A stretch of 64,000 nt of DNA from Enchytraeus crypticus (GCA_905160935.1 CAJHZI010000741.1:407501-471500); one strand, 5' to 3'. Counted from the first letter of the stretch, positions 24,301-38,320 are shown. Notes: a model not told the origin generated them from the sequence alone. Numbers and translations are program-made.

Positions 24301-24663
24301 TATTAATCATGGTTATGATAAACATGTTTAAAATGGTTTATGGTAAATGTGCTAAAAAATTCATGAATTCATAATAACTGCCACATTTTTCGCCTTAGTA
24401 AAAAATTAGCATGCCGTACACCCGAATAAAATAATGTTGTCTGCCGCTTTTTCTACAGGTGAGGGAGGTAGGCCTACGTAGCACATGTTTTACTGAAGCT
24501 GAGTGTAATTTAGGAGATTTCATTGTTTTACTAAAGCTCGAAAGTATTCTTGCTGTAGACATTGGCCCTGGTTTCTAGTTTTCTATAGCTGACTGACTCT
24601 ATTTTAGGGTTTTTCCAATATTTACATCTGGTCAATCCCATCTACGCCTATCTCAAGTAAATT

Positions 24664-24752
24664 CGTGATTTGAATGCCAAAATATTCGTAATTTTGGCAT
24701 TCAAATAATAATGAATGCCAAAATATTCATAATTTTGGCATTCAAATCACAA
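24664..24752. repeat. Nested inverted repeat
   Basis: The 13-mer tgaatgccaaaat and its complement occur alternately four times. Each half is a palindrome, and the two halves are inverted copies around an aataata centre. Could form a cruciform or long hairpin. Confidence 0.9.
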
Positions 24753-24759
24753 CTTTTTG

Positions 24760-24937
24760 CAAATATCACAAAGTATAAAGCTGGTAAAGCTAAGGTTAAC
24801 GTCAGTTTTCTCACTCGAAAGCGATGTCAGTGACGGGCGAGCCCAGGATTTGAACACCGCACCTCACCTACTAATCCGCGGTCGAGTATCTTACCGACTT
24901 CGCCACTTGCTCCAGCCATCACAAATATCACAAAGTA
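24760..24937 (-). mobile_element. tRNA-derived SINE (family 1) with 16-bp target duplication
   Basis: The element, 24776-24921, lies between direct repeats caaatatcacaaagta at 24760-24775 and 24922-24937. On the minus strand it begins with an A-box-like tggcgaagtcgg and has a B-box-like tgttcaaatcctggg, then a conserved tail (gtcactgacatcgctttcga, gtgagaaaactgacg). Related copies at 25690, 39955 and 43440. The duplication length fits LINE-mediated insertion. Confidence 0.88.
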
Positions 24938-25689
24938 ATGAGAATTGTATACCACCCAAGCACTTCCCTTATTCAAAGTCTGTATAGTTGATCGAAGCCC
25001 CTCCCAACAATTCAACTACAATAGAAATTACCATAGGATGAAAATTCTATTGTAAAGAAGCTGCAAATTTTTCCATGTGTTGTAATACAGTGCTTGTTGG
25101 TGCGTGGTACAGGCAGGATCTACTCGGTGAAGTGAAAACATTGATTTAAGGAATCAACTGTATCAAGAGCAGGTGCAATTAACCGTGCTAAATTAAGTAA
25201 ACCAAATTTACTGTAAATAAGTAAGCATTATTCGTTTCGGATAATTCGTTGTACTGTATAAAGTGCAGTAAATCAAGAACACTAAAAAAGTGCTACAGTT
25301 AAACCGCTATGAAATAATTGATTATGAAATGAAGATTGAATGACCATTTCTACAAAGTATAATAGTAAAAGTTCAAACAATACCATATAATCGCCTTCAG
25401 TATCAGTAACCTACATACAATCATCTCTAACTGCAAAGCGTTATACTTCAAACAGTCTGGCATTAGAAGAACTGACTTTTCGAAAAGGTAAGAGAAGCGT
25501 CCGAAAAATTAAAAGGCATTAATTAACACAGATAAGTGTTTTGAAAGTTTCCAGAGCAATTAGCTAGATTTTGATGATTTTTAATCCCAAATCAATAATT
25601 TCTACTTCTAATTAAGATGAGGGGAATTTTCTATGGAGTAGACTGAGGATATACATATACATGTATAATTGTATATTATACGACTACTT

Positions 25690-25765
25690 TCTAGCTAAAG
25701 CTAGTAAAACTAATGTTAACGTTAGTTTCCTCACTCGAAAGCGATGTCAGTGACGAGCGAGCTTC
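25690..25765 (-). mobile_element. SINE family 1, truncated tail copy
   Basis: Contains gttagtttcctcactcgaaa and gcgatgtcagtgacgagcga but no tRNA-like head. Confidence 0.8.
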
Positions 25766-28700
25766 AGAAATGTAATAAATTTTAACCGCATTTATAGAAC
25801 ATATCATAATTAGTGTGCATATAGGTCCATGTTCCTACCCATTATATGATTACAGGCCCTTTTTCTAGCAACACTTCATCTACCAACAATTTCATCGTAT
25901 CACCAAGTGACATTGGTAATCCCTTTTTTAGTCAACGCTAAATTATGTAAAAGCAGTCTCGAAGACCGGCCACTGAACATGACGCTGCTATAGAAATAAT
26001 CGTTTCCATAAACCTTGGCACAGCTTTAAGTTTGAGCAAAATATGACTTCTTATCGAAAGTGGTTAGCGTTATTATTCCGCTTACTTAATTTATGTTGAA
26101 CAATATTTTCGTCTATTAATTCTGTTGCTAAAATAAGACTACAAATTTGGATCTTCGTTTAAAAATATTACATATTGATCGAATAGTCTAATGAATAATT
26201 GAGTTGATTTGTTTTTGTTTGTCACTTGTAAATTACTAGGTTTGCACTGCTTGAATCAACTAGGCCTAAGCATTAGTGAAATAAAGTCTCTATATTAAAA
26301 TCTAATGTATTAATACTTTTTGTCTATCATTTCGGCACGCGCAGCAATTAACCTGGATACAACACGGATATGTACAATCATGTATTATAATAGCACGCAG
26401 ATAAATTATCTTAATCCGGAAACAGAACTGAAAGTAATGCATTAATATATTAGAATTATCTGAAAATGTCTGGCTTTCAACTACATGTAAGTCTCCGGAA
26501 AGATGCAATTAGCATCATCCATTTCCATCCATATCAGCAAGCTTTTGCAAGCGTGCATATATAAATAGCTTATGGCGTGCAGATCTTCAGTTTGAAAAAA
26601 TGTAAGTGAAGGTGAAGGTCGAAAAATGAAGTTGAATTGAATTAAATCACGTTTATTTCACTTTGGTAAAATCGTACACCAGAAAGACATGGAGATAAAG
26701 AGTCTATGATATCGTAAATGGAAAGCGCATGTTTCGCTTCTCGTTTTAATTTATTCCTCTGGCTGGAGTAGCACATGCAATTGTTTTAAAGAAAAATAGA
26801 TCATATTACGTTAGCGAGTCAACCACAAGACAGGACGACCTAAAACTTTCTCTCTACTGATGGCACCGTAACAGATATCGTTCCGTTATGGACTGAGCAG
26901 ATTCTGCGAAAGTAATTACGCCTTTTTATAGCTAAACTTTCACATTTTTTTGCAGTATTTGTTCGAAAAGCCTAAATTAGGGAAAAATTATCAGTGTCGG
27001 TATCGCTCATTTCTTATAGAAATATGACAGAAGGGAGCACTAACTGTTTGCTAAGTTTAACGTCAGTTTCTTTTTCACAATGCTATTATCAATACAGTGG
27101 TAGTTTGAACCGTGGGTAACAAAAAAAGAGTGTTAACAAATTAGCCACCAGCCGGCAGTAGTGATGCCGTTAGACTAAAGTAAGTAGTTCGCTAGTTTTG
27201 GTATTTGGATTAGTACAGTTTCGTGGCCAGGATTTAATCTTGGTAGATGCATTTTAATCTTGGGGTGGCACTTTGGGAGAGATACACGCTTTAGACAATT
27301 TGTGCACTTATATTTTGGCTTAATTTGGCATGACATATCTTTGGGCTTATATCCTTGATATATCAAGCAAATGCATCCTTGCTCTCGCTACACTTCTGGA
27401 TTTAATTTAGTACAATTTAGTTCTAAAATCAAAGTAATAACTATTAATTGACGGATCCTGACATCTCAGAGGCATGGACTTCCAATGGGAGGATTTCGAG
27501 GAGAGTCGAGCTTGTTAGATCATGAAGATTAAATCTTGAAGTCACAGGATCGGCAAATGGTCACAGCTCTCTTAACTGCACTGCCAAGTGGCAGGTTCAA
27601 GGTACATATTCATACTCAGAGTCTGCTTTCTCACTCCATAAGGGCACACCTTAGATCAAAAAGTTAATGCCTTCACAAAGTTTATGCCTTATCCATACCT
27701 TATGTAGCCTATAGCTTGGGCAAAGTATGGCTTCTGAGGTGGTTTACCGTTGCCTTCCTGAGTTAAATGGATTAATTACCCTTTAATCCTGAGGAAAAGT
27801 ATTTCATGGTGAGATGGGTCTCCTCTTGCCATTCTCAGATTCTGCCTTAGGCGCCTCTTAGATACACGCAGCAGATCGTTTGCGGTTGCCCTATTCTGTA
27901 GTGGTCCAGCCACACCCGAGCACCACACGGGAGATGGTCATGTAAGGCTAATGACTTAAAGTCGCTAAGTGATTTTGAAATTATATAAGAAATTTAATTT
28001 ACATCATCGTGGATAAATGTTTCACTATAATGAGCGTTGAGCTTTTCTTAGCAATCACTATGGCAACGTGACGTCTTGTTACTATTGCCTAATATTCACA
28101 TAGCTAACAGCTCTTGCCTAAAGAGAGTGATAAAAGTCTGTCGGAGGCTATTACACCCTGTAATAAGGGCTTCCCTTTAAGAATTTTAGTTTTTATATTA
28201 CAGACTGAAAATTCTTCATCGATTTTAACAGCAAATGAAGATCAATATACATGTATACAGACTGGGGCAAAAAATAATAATCCCCTGGCTAAGTCTCAAT
28301 AACTTTGACAAAACTCAAAATATGTTTTAATACAGAGTGTCTAGAGGAGGAATTTCTGCATACATCCTGCGAATTTGGTGAAAATTTTTCAGGAGTAACA
28401 AACAGCGTTTCTACGAAAATAAGTGCTAAAATCACAAGGTTTTTTGAATAGTCAGTCGTTCCTTTTTAAGTAATTAATAGTCCTAAAAAGAGCCGTTTAC
28501 TTATGGGGTTGAGTCATCAATTCAGTGGATACTCGAAATGATCATAGTACCCTTCAGTGTACTAAAACCCGTTTTTGGTTCACACCGTTTATTAACCACC
28601 ACATTCTGCTCATCGGCTTGATTTCCTGCATAGTGCTCAATGCTGTCATAAATTCATGTACAACAGTGGTACTCTAAATGTGTTGTTGTTATTGATAGGC

Positions 28701-28789
28701 AATTAAATTACTATAACAACATGTTGTGTCTGAGTTGCTGGACCACTTTGCCTAACAGCATAGATAGCTTAACTATTTCCATGTTCCAA
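25766..28789. other. Gene-free DNA
   Basis: No gene, RNA or confident repeat recognised. ORFs are short and lack family features. A stretch near 27800-27860 (gatgggtctcctcttgcc) weakly resembles part of repeat H. Confidence 0.5.
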
Positions 28790-28995
28790 CAAATTTTCAC
28801 CCATACTGTATACCTCGTGGTTGAAATGGGAAGTGAAAGTCAGTGGAACTGTCAAAAAGTGTTAGAACCCTTCACTTTATAGCCCGTAGTAGGTAATAAG
28901 GGCCCCTAGCAGGGAGCTCACTTCAGAGAAAATGAGAGTTAGTGGAACAACATCATTGCGTTTCCTCCCCCGAACTTTAACTACTGCACAAGCCC
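28790..28995 (+). mobile_element. Repeat F (MITE-like), copy 2
   Basis: Shares gtcagtggaactgtca, gagagttagtggaac and ctttaactactgc with the other copies; more diverged in the middle. Confidence 0.6.
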
Positions 28996-29485
28996 AAACC
29001 ATTTACAGTGGTAATAAAGAAAAATTGTGTAAATAAATGCATATAAACATGTACCCATTATACAAATAATGCACAATAAATATTGTACATAAATATCTAC
29101 ATATTCATTAACATAAAATATACGCATGCTTATGCATTCACAAATAGCAGTTTTAGTGCCACTTTAGTAGTAGTTAGTACTTACTACTGCATAATATAAC
29201 AGCTGATAAAAGATTTACGAGTAAGACAATCTAGAACCTTGATTACTACAAGAGACAAGCACATGAGTCTAACTGATGACTAATGTGCATAGGACTAAAG
29301 TCGTAAATACTTTATTATCAAGACATATTGGTTTTACGATAGGTAGTTTTCTGCGTTCAGAATAAATAATTTTTGAGCTCGTAAATTTCTGAAGCTTAAT
29401 AGTCGTGATAATTGCACAGGTCGTGTTCTTCGGCTGTTGCATTAATTTCATCCTTAATTTAGCGCTAGGTCAGCTGTAGCTTTTT

Positions 29486-29605
29486 ACAGAGAGAGAGAGG
29501 GAGAAAGGGGAAGAGAGAGAGAGAGCCAGACAGAGAGACAGACAGACAGACAAGACCGACAGACAGGCTGAAAGACAGACTGACAAAATAGAGAGAGAGA
29601 GAGTG
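29486..29605. repeat. GA/GACA microsatellite
   Basis: agagagaga and gacagacagaca tracts. Confidence 0.9.
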
Positions 29606-30149
29606 TTGGATTCTCAAATCCTCTCTCCGTTATAGGAGTTTGGAAATGGAGTCGTGGGTTCGATTTTTCCAACTCTTCATGCTTTGGCGGTATTAATCTT
29701 GAGGATGCAAGGATCTCTTGCTTATATAGCCAAGTTAGAGGCTAAATCAATGAGGCTGGAGCTGCTATGAACAGAACTCATGCTTATTCGTTCAATGTAT
29801 GATAATTTATAGTATTTGTGTTATTTGTAATTATCTGTAAAAATTCTAACTAAATTAGAATATTGACACAAAAGCTGGTGATTTTAAACGATTTATTACT
29901 AACAAAGAAACACGATAGCAATATAACGAGTTAAAACATTACACATAAAGATAGAATAGAATATTTAACGAACACTACGCAACAATTAATAAAATGCTAA
30001 AAATACGCGATAAATATAAAGTCAATCTACTTCTAATCAGCTAAATGTCTATATTTGCAATTAAATTATAAAATAGAAATTGGGAGACGAGTTATTGGCT
30101 TCAAGGCACTCCTCGCTTATATGATTTGATACTTTCCCTCTTATCTTCT

Positions 30150-30820
30150 TTATTATCTGACTGTTAACACGTGAGGTGTTATTTTACAGTCGTTTAGCTG
30201 AATCTGTGAAAAAGACGCGTAACTAGAATAGGCAACTAGTAAATTGCGCTTTTCATAGATTTTAGGACCTGCAATCGCCTGGCTGAGATCTAGAAGGATA
30301 ACGCTTATCTAGAGCGGACAACTTGAAAATTAGCGTTCTTCGTAGAACTTCAGTATTATTCTCTTCTGTCTTCTTTTCTTTCTTTCTTCTGACTGTTAAC
30401 ACAAGAGGTGTTATTTTACAGTCGTTTAGCTGAATCTAAGGCAAAGACGCTTAACTAGACTCAGGCACTAGTAAATCGCGCTTACCGTAGAATTCAGGAT
30501 TGTAGTCGTTTAGCTGAATTTTATGAAAGAAACACCTATCTAGATTAGGCACTAGAAAATTAGTGTTCTTCGTAGAAATTCGCTATTTCCTGATTCTGTC
30601 TTCCTCTTCAATCTTCTATCTTCACTTCTTTCTTCTATCTTCACTTCTTTCTTCTATCTTCACTTCTTTCTTCTATCTTCACTTTCTTCTTCTATCTTAA
30701 CTGCCAACACCAAGTGTTGTAATGCAGCTATTTCTACCTGAATTGACAAGGCAACGCTTTATCTAGATTCAACTCTAGTAGTCGGCGTTTCTTGTACAAT
30801 CAAGGATTTATACGTTCAAT
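30150..30820. repeat. Degenerate tandem repeats (acagtcgtttagctgaat)
   Basis: About 120-240-bp imperfect units share gttattttacagtcgtttag, ctagtaaat and cttcgtagaa. A 17-bp tcttctatcttcacttc run is at 30615-30690. Confidence 0.75.
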
Positions 30821-32020
30821 GAATTGAGATACTGAAATGGTGTCGTGATTAACCGACCTATAGAGGGTTAGACGACAATTTCACACAATATCTGCAATCC
30901 CGTGAGGCACAATCGTTCAATATAGATTTCGTATTTTTAGTGCTAACTATCACCGACCTATAGAAGGTGCATAGTAGCAGTACTTCCTACGAATTCAGTC
31001 GTAAATTCAGAAGCTTGTATGAAATCTACTAGTTTATGTGTTTGTCGCAATAATTCATTAAGAATTATATTTAGACAAGTTCAGCTAGTAATTCCGCACA
31101 TGTTCAGGAGTGAACTAAAATTCTATGGCCTGTCCTCTGGTAATATAGCATTGATCGAGGCCATGCTCAACAGCCAATCAAAATCAAGCTCTTCATAAGC
31201 ATTTCTCCACCCAACTCCACGAGTGTTTGTTATGCATGCATGTCTCTTATGCATATATTTTGTATTATTGCTTTATATAATGTGCCAATTTTTACTGAAT
31301 GTCATATCATATCTAGCTTAGAATCAGTTTTTAAATGAAAACACCAATAATCAAAAATCGTATCTCAATATATGAGGGTTAAACGTCTAATTACATGTTA
31401 ATTTGCATTTCCTCATTACTTAATTACTATTCTCGTTTCATAATCTTGCAACTCTAACGCAAAAATAAATTCTAATGAACATACGCTGAAATGAATACAC
31501 ATCTCAATGCAAAAAGATCAATTTAAACAGCTAAATACAAACATGAGTGCAATTAAAATTAATTCCAAACATATGGGTGAGAAATAAAATATGTAACACA
31601 TTTAGTTGTGCTACATTACAGTGAAACGTCAAATCATCTTTTATTCCCACCTTACTTTAAGATTAAATTGCGAATTATATATCAGATTACAATATACAAT
31701 TTTTTAAAATATCTCTCAATGCACAGCTAGCGATTTGAAATAATACACATCTTGTCTGTCCATGGTACAGTTCAGAGCAATTTACAGTAGTTTTTAATAG
31801 TAGATATAACTCGAGATTACTTGTTAAGTGCTATAAATTGAAGCCACTACTTGTAATAGTGCAGCAAAAGATAAATATTCCCGCTCTCACAGAGCCAGCC
31901 ATGAATATTGAATAAAATTTTAATTTCTCAAATCACTTTAAATATATCACAATTGAATACAAAAATAGCACTACAATGGCTTCAAAGTGCATAACCCAGA
32001 TTTCTTATAAGAGACAGAAA
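30821..32020. other. Gene-free AT-rich DNA
   Basis: A short repeated ccgacctatagagggt / accgacctatagaaggt pair near 30860 and 30952; otherwise nothing recognised. Confidence 0.5.
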
Positions 32021-32021
32021 G

Positions 32022-32023
32022 AC

Positions 32024-32067
<44 letters not shown>

Positions 32068-32104
32068 TATAATATATATATTATATATATATATATATAT
32101 ATAG

Positions 32105-32190
<86 letters not shown>

Positions 32191-32285
32191 ATATAAGAGA
32201 GAGATGAGAGAGAGAGAGAGAGAGAGAGAGAAAGGGAAAGAGAGACAGATAGAAACTGAGAGAGAGAGATATGTAGCCAGTAGGA
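32022..32285. repeat. (TA)n followed by (GA)n
   Basis: TA with sparse interruptions to about 32195, then GA to 32285. Confidence 0.95.
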
Positions 32286-32659
32286 GAGTGAGAAAGATAG
32301 TATTAGTTTGTGGTACGAGAGAAGGAGGATAGGGTAACATCTGTTTACCACTGCAAGAACTTAGCAAAGCACCGTACTGATAATGCGGTCTTTTTGCCAG
32401 GCATTACATGCTGTACCGTAGATACAGTATACATTAAACTACAAATTTGCTAACTTTGAACTGACATCCGGTCTATTCCTTTGGCTCAGTGATAGATAAC
32501 TATGAAACGAAGCTAAAAGTAACGCTAACTTAATTTTGATAATTTTGTCAGGTACGGTCTATTTTCTACACACCGCAGTATGGGTGTGATAGAATGAAGA
32601 GATGGGGAGTGAGATCAGAAGAGAGATAGAGGAATAGAGATGGAAATAGTTTTTTAAAT

Positions 32660-32676
32660 GGACTGAGACAGAGAGA

Positions 32677-32744
<68 letters not shown>

Positions 32745-32785
32745 AAGAGAGAGATACAGAAAGACAGACAGACAGACAGAGACGT
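32660..32785. repeat. (GA)n/(GACA)n microsatellite
   Basis: Long GA tract ending in gacagacagaca. Confidence 0.95.
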
Positions 32786-33239
32786 TCTTCGTTCACTTAT
32801 TATGATGCGGTTTGATTAATTCACATATCATAAAACAGTACTGGGAAAGAAAGCAAATACATGCTAGTTTAGACCTATAAATACATAGTTCAAAATGATA
32901 AAGAATAACAGCATACCTGTACCAGTAATACCATTAAGCAATTAACCAATAAACTAATTATCTGAAATTTCGAATGTCACATTGGTGTACAATAACTAAT
33001 TGGTCGTATTGATATTTAAGTATACTGGTGGACAATGACACCATATATTGGTGTCATTTTACAACATACAGTGTACACCATCAATATGCCTCATTAAAAC
33101 AGGGAGCTCAATCTTATACAAACTTCTTATATTTTTCATACAACATGCGGTTCAACATTAGCGCTCTTTCTATTTGAGATAAGTATAATAATTTATTTAG
33201 TTAATTGATTAGTTGATGCTGTGAAATTAATATTACTCG

Positions 33240-33610
33240 ACAACAACGACACGCATAATTAATCATAATTATTATTAATATTAATATTATTAATATCATA
33301 AATATTTTTATAATATTAATATAATAATTTTAATACAATATTAATATTATTAATGCTAATTATAATACTTAAAATTAATTCTGTTATCATATAAATTAAC
33401 AAATTTATTATTGCTATTATTAATGTTTTGTTAATTTGTATTTTATAATTAAAAAAATTTATTATTGCTATTATTATTTTATTGTAATAAAATATATCAT
33501 TATATTGTTATTATTTAATTAATTATATTTATTTACCAATAATATATTAAGCAATAATTAGTCATTATTAATGATTAGTAATTATTAACAATTAACGTGC
33601 TACTGTCACC
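33240..33610. repeat. Very AT-rich TTAATA field
   Basis: Almost pure A/T with ttattaatattaat motifs. A short perfect hairpin (aatgacacca/tggtgtcatt) lies just upstream at 33034-33058. Confidence 0.8.
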
Positions 33611-34720
33611 CATGACAGTATCATTACAGCGAGCACTATGAGATAAAGGACAGCCTTTTGTAGCCATTGAAAGAAGAGGGGCATATGCACTCTGTAGGCT
33701 TTGGTTAACCTCGAAAATATGTCATTTTATTACAAATTCAGCGATCAAATTCTGCAGTTTACAATTAGCCATTGCACTTGGGTTGACCATATAATAAGAA
33801 TATAAATTTTATAGTTATTGGAATAAAAATAGTTAGTGAAATAGTTATTGAATCGAAATTTTCTTTTCGTAAATTACCCTACATTTCATCCTCGTCTGAA
33901 CTACTTATTATAAATAAGTTTATATTTAGCACAGAATTCTAAAGCGCCATGCCGTGCAATCGAGTTAAGTTTTTCTATAAATTGCACTTAACGGAAGCCC
34001 TTGTTGTCGTCCTTGGTGTGAAATAAGGTCCACAGGAACAAGCTAACTTTTGTTTTATTTCTTCCTCTCTTTATCTCTTCCCCCCCCCCCCTCTCTCTCT
34101 CTATCTATCTCTCTATCTCTCTCTCCCCCCCCCCTCTATATCTTTCTATTATTTTCTCTCTCTCTCTCTTTTATTGTGCAAGCAGAATGCACAAGTACGA
34201 ACTCGTACAATTTAGTTGAGCATACACTTTAACAAGATACGTTTTATTAACCGACCTTAGTAACACGTTTTATTTACTGATCTTCAGTTTTAGAATAGCT
34301 ATACAATATTGACATTAATTTGTTTCATTGCAGTGTGAATACTGTTGACTTGCCAACTTCATTTCCGATCATATGTAGACCTATCGCAGTGTTTGCTGCT
34401 ATTTAGCTGCTGCAATAATATTACCGAAGAAGGCCTTCGTAAACCAATTTAGAACCGCTTCAAATCTTCCAATCAAAGGATATTTTAGGCGAACAGAATG
34501 CATCTATGGGATAGGTCACTCTCTCATCAGCTCTACCTGGAATTGATTCCAGGTCCACAAGAATGACTATCTAAAATATCCTGACATTACCGATAGCTCA
34601 GAGGTACCTCGGGTTACACTAAGCTATTAATATTGTTTGGGACGCTGCAAAACCATCGTCGGCAATTAACAATATGAAATGTCTTCAATTTTGTTATCAC
34701 AGCTTTGTTATCATATTATA
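33611..34720. other. Gene-free DNA with CT tract
   Basis: CT/C-rich microsatellite at 34080-34170; otherwise nothing recognised. Confidence 0.5.
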
Positions 34721-34721
34721 A

Positions 34722-34994
34722 TAGTTAACACACTATCACTATTCTCACACTGTCACTGTTATATCACACTATCACTGTTATCTCACTATCATTGTTGTCA
34801 CACTTTGTTATCATCACATTATTACAATTATCACACTATCACTGTTATGAAACTATCACTGTTATCAAACTTTGCTATCACTGTTAGCACTGTTATCACA
34901 TTATCACTGATCACTGTTATCACAATATCTATGTTACCACACTATCACTGTTATCATACTATCACTGTTATCTTACTATCACTGTTATCACTAC

Positions 34995-35034
<40 letters not shown>
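34722..35034. repeat. 18-bp minisatellite then (GA)n
   Basis: Unit cacactatcactgttatc, about 15 imperfect copies, then GA 34998-35034. The + ORF here is compositional. Confidence 0.88.
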
Positions 35035-35599
35035 ATATATTTTTAATTTCAATCACAACATCAATGAACAATTAGCAAACATACATCGTAAACAGCTGAT
35101 AAATAATAAAAAAGGACAATACAGAAAAACAGCATCGAACACTAGACCTTCAAAAAGGACGCTAAGCAATCTATCTAGTTGAACACCAGCTGTAATGCAC
35201 TATCTACTATAATGCAGTCATTCTTAGCAAGATGTCATCTATCGCAATGGATCCTTACATGCTTTCTGAAATCAGCTCTTATATCATATGCAGATTTTAG
35301 CTGACGTTATGCATTAGTCCTATATCTCGTCTGCCTTACTGTGTTGGATCATTGATAGCAATCTATCTAATTTATCTTCAATATGTAGATAAAGGCAGAA
35401 AAAACAATAAAGACACAGGTAGAATTGCTTCTATTGATAAGCAATCACTTTCTTCAGATAAGCCTGACAGCTGATAGTAAGCCTAAAGCCCTTTAGGTCT
35501 GTTACTACTTTTCACATTGAGGATGACAATAAGGCAACATTTCAGAAGCCCTATTTTTCCTTGCTATAGGCTACAATCTAGGTTATGGGAAAGGCCTAG

Positions 35600-35760
35600 C
35601 CTTTTGTGAACGGATTAGGTTGTTGATCTATGAAGTGCTCCCTACTGTATATTGAACGTGACAGCAGACACTGACTATGAATATGTATCTTGAATCTACC
35701 TTTTGACAGGACACTAGAGAGGGAGATAGAGAGAGATTGAGAGAGAGAGTAGAGAGAGCT
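35600..35760 (-). mobile_element. Repeat H, copy with (GA)n end
   Basis: Shares ctatgaatatgtatc and ttgacaggacacta with 50620-50720 and 54530-54605 and ends in a GA microsatellite, as other H copies do. Confidence 0.55.
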
Positions 35761-35924
35761 TATTCTGCCTGACCTTTAAAGTTAATGTAATAGATCACTA
35801 ATTGGCAATGTAATAGATCAAGAGTTGATGAACCTCATTTACACACATTTCAGTAAAAGTATCAATTTTTGCTTTGTTATTATAATATATTAAATATTAT
35901 CTTAGAAACTGTATTGTTATATTG

Positions 35925-35927
<3 letters not shown>

Positions 35928-35972
<45 letters not shown>
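35928..35972. repeat. (TA)n microsatellite
   Basis: About 22 TA units. Confidence 0.95.
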
Positions 35973-35974
<2 letters not shown>

Positions 35975-36254
35975 CACGTATATTGATATAATATTAATGG
36001 GTGGAAACAACCGCAATATCGAGTAAATAGGCTAGAAGCCTGACTGCTGTTAGTAGAGCTACGAGCCTTTTGCCTGCACTACTTATCAAACTAGCGACAA
36101 TGGTTGTAACTGGTTTTTGTTCCGAGATTAGATCAGACAGAACCCTTGACGTCACCTCATATCAAATGTATACTGTGTCAGAGTGAACCTCATGGCTTTC
36201 AATGTTCAACACCAAAGCTAGCGAAAAAAATTAAGAGAGATTTATGGACTTACT

Positions 36255-36575
36255 GTTATCATTCAATATACTTGTGGTATATGGAATGATAAATGTATTT
36301 GATAAACTTCAATAAACATAATACTTGTGGTATATTGAATGATAACTTGTGGTATATGGAACGATAAATGTATTTGATATACTTCAATGTACTGGTATTT
36401 ATATATTACAGTATTCAATATACTTGTAGTATATTAAATGATAACTGGGGTATATTAAATGATAACTGGTGGTACTTTGAATTATAACTGGTGGCACATT
36501 GAATGGTAACGGGTGGTATATTAAATGATAACTAGTGGTACTTTGAATGATAACTGGTGGCATATCGAATGCGAC
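36255..36575. repeat. Minisatellite (gaatgataactggtgg)
   Basis: Imperfect units of about 24 bp with gaatgataacttgtggtata and ggtactttgaatgataactg. Confidence 0.85.
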
Positions 36576-37500
36576 ATTGGTGGAGGTCAATGGTGGAGAT
36601 AGGTTTGGTACATACAGGAGGTGCCAAAACTTTCTGTGAAGTGTTGGACTTTTGGATGAGGATGGTTTATCCAATCCCCACATCCAAAAAAGATCACCTC
36701 GTCACCCAAAATCTTAGCGTTAAAGCGGAGTATTTCTGTGAGCCAATAGAAGGGTTTCCACTGCACAACCATGTGGGGGGGGGGGGGGTGGAAAGAGCAG
36801 ACAATCAATAGTAAGCCTTTTGACATAGATTGAAGAAGATTAAATAGCGAAATTAATATCCGATAATATGTGCTTACGTTTATCTAACTTAACATTAACT
36901 AAGCCTTTAAGACTAGTATTAGGATAAAGTCTAAAGAAAAATCGCCTATTTGTCATTGAAATATGAAAAGAAAATAATAATAAAAGAAATAAATATGAAA
37001 TGACAACTAATAACGAATATTAATGAAAGGCAACTGATTTCAGTTGTCTTTCATATTATAAATATTACCACAACGGATTAATATTGAACATAAGCTGAAA
37101 ATTAATTTAAGCAAAGAGTTAGACAAATTGTTAAATCTTCCCCCGCTACCATTCCAATGCACCCTTCATAAACCCTATCCCTCTCACGATCGTAAGAAAA
37201 GCGAAGATCTACATGTATTAACCAACAGATAAATGCTGGGCTCAATTTAATTAAAGTAATCCGTAAATTAAAGACCTTACTTAGCGACATTTAGTCTTAA
37301 TCTTAAGACATGACAACAGGCACCGAACATACTGTACTACAACGTTGCAGCAAAACCTTCAATGTCGTTTGAAAAAACTAAACTAGCTAATTATTATATA
37401 GTCATTACAGTAATTTTTTATATTCAAAAGATAAATTTGTTAACGTGTACAATAAACCGTGCGCATTATATTAAGACCAGTAAACCCGACTAGTCTTCCG
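36576..37500. other. Gene-free DNA
   Basis: Contains a G11 run at 36776-36787. Overlapping ORFs on both strands (36557-36826) show no recognisable family. Confidence 0.45.
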
Positions 37501-37532
37501 TCTTAGAGTCTGCCTCAATGGAGTCTGGCTCT

Positions 37533-37607
37533 AAAGGGAGTCGAACCGATTCTGTCGTCATATTCTAACCCTGAAGTCCACTGTTTCACCGCTAAGCCAC
37601 GATACAC
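37533..37607 (-). repeat. tRNA-like sequence (SINE head or tRNA pseudogene)
   Basis: The minus strand has an A-box match tggcttagcggtg and a perfect B box ggttcgactcc about 45 nt downstream. The ends do not pair as an acceptor stem, so I do not call a functional tRNA. Confidence 0.6.
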
Positions 37608-38055
37608 TAGTATAAACTAACTTTATAGTCTGGTGAATTTTACAGTAGGATATTTATTACTGCAGAATAATTGAGTGCGTTTATGATTAGGTGTTTCATA
37701 AATTACTTATTTGTTCACAAAGACATTCAATTTCTGCATTAGCAACCCACAGAATCTGTTCGCAGATCACGTTTCAAGCTTAGCCATGACCGACTTGTAC
37801 CACTCCCATTTGTACACTCCGACTTGTACAAATTAAGTACTGTTTGGATGTTTACTTTAGAAACATTAGACTCTGCCCTTATTAAACTCCTTGCTGATCC
37901 TCTGAGATATAGATCAAAACTGACAAATAAAGGACATTTTATAAACACATGCGGTTGTCATGTGTAGAACCATACGACCAAAAAGGTAGATCGATACACC
38001 TAGTGTTTAAAGATCACACTAGACAGCTGTAGAAAGAAAAGTGGGAGGTACAGAC

Positions 38056-38320
38056 AGAGAGAGAGAGAGATAGAGAGAGGGAGAGAGAAAGAGAGATGAG
38101 AGAGAGAGACATAGAAAAGAGAGAGAGAGACATAGAAAGAGAGATAGAGAGAGAGAGACATAGAAAGAGAGATAGAGATAGAAAGAGAGTGAGAGAGAGA
38201 GAGAGAGATGGGAGAGAGAGACATAGAAAGAGAGATAGAGAGAGACATAGAAAGAGAGAGAGACATAGAAAGAGAGAGATAGAGATAGAATGAGAGAGAG
38301 AGAGAGAGATAGCGAGCGAG
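38056..38320. repeat. (GA)n/GACATAGAAA repeat
   Basis: GA tract with periodic agacatagaaagag units. Serine-rich minus ORFs here are compositional. Confidence 0.93.

Noticed and set aside
36557..36826. Overlapping + and - ORFs as candidate genes
   Set aside because: No recognisable family, no splice or start support, and a G-run inside.
37533..37607. Functional tRNA gene
   Set aside because: A and B boxes are present but the acceptor stem does not pair.
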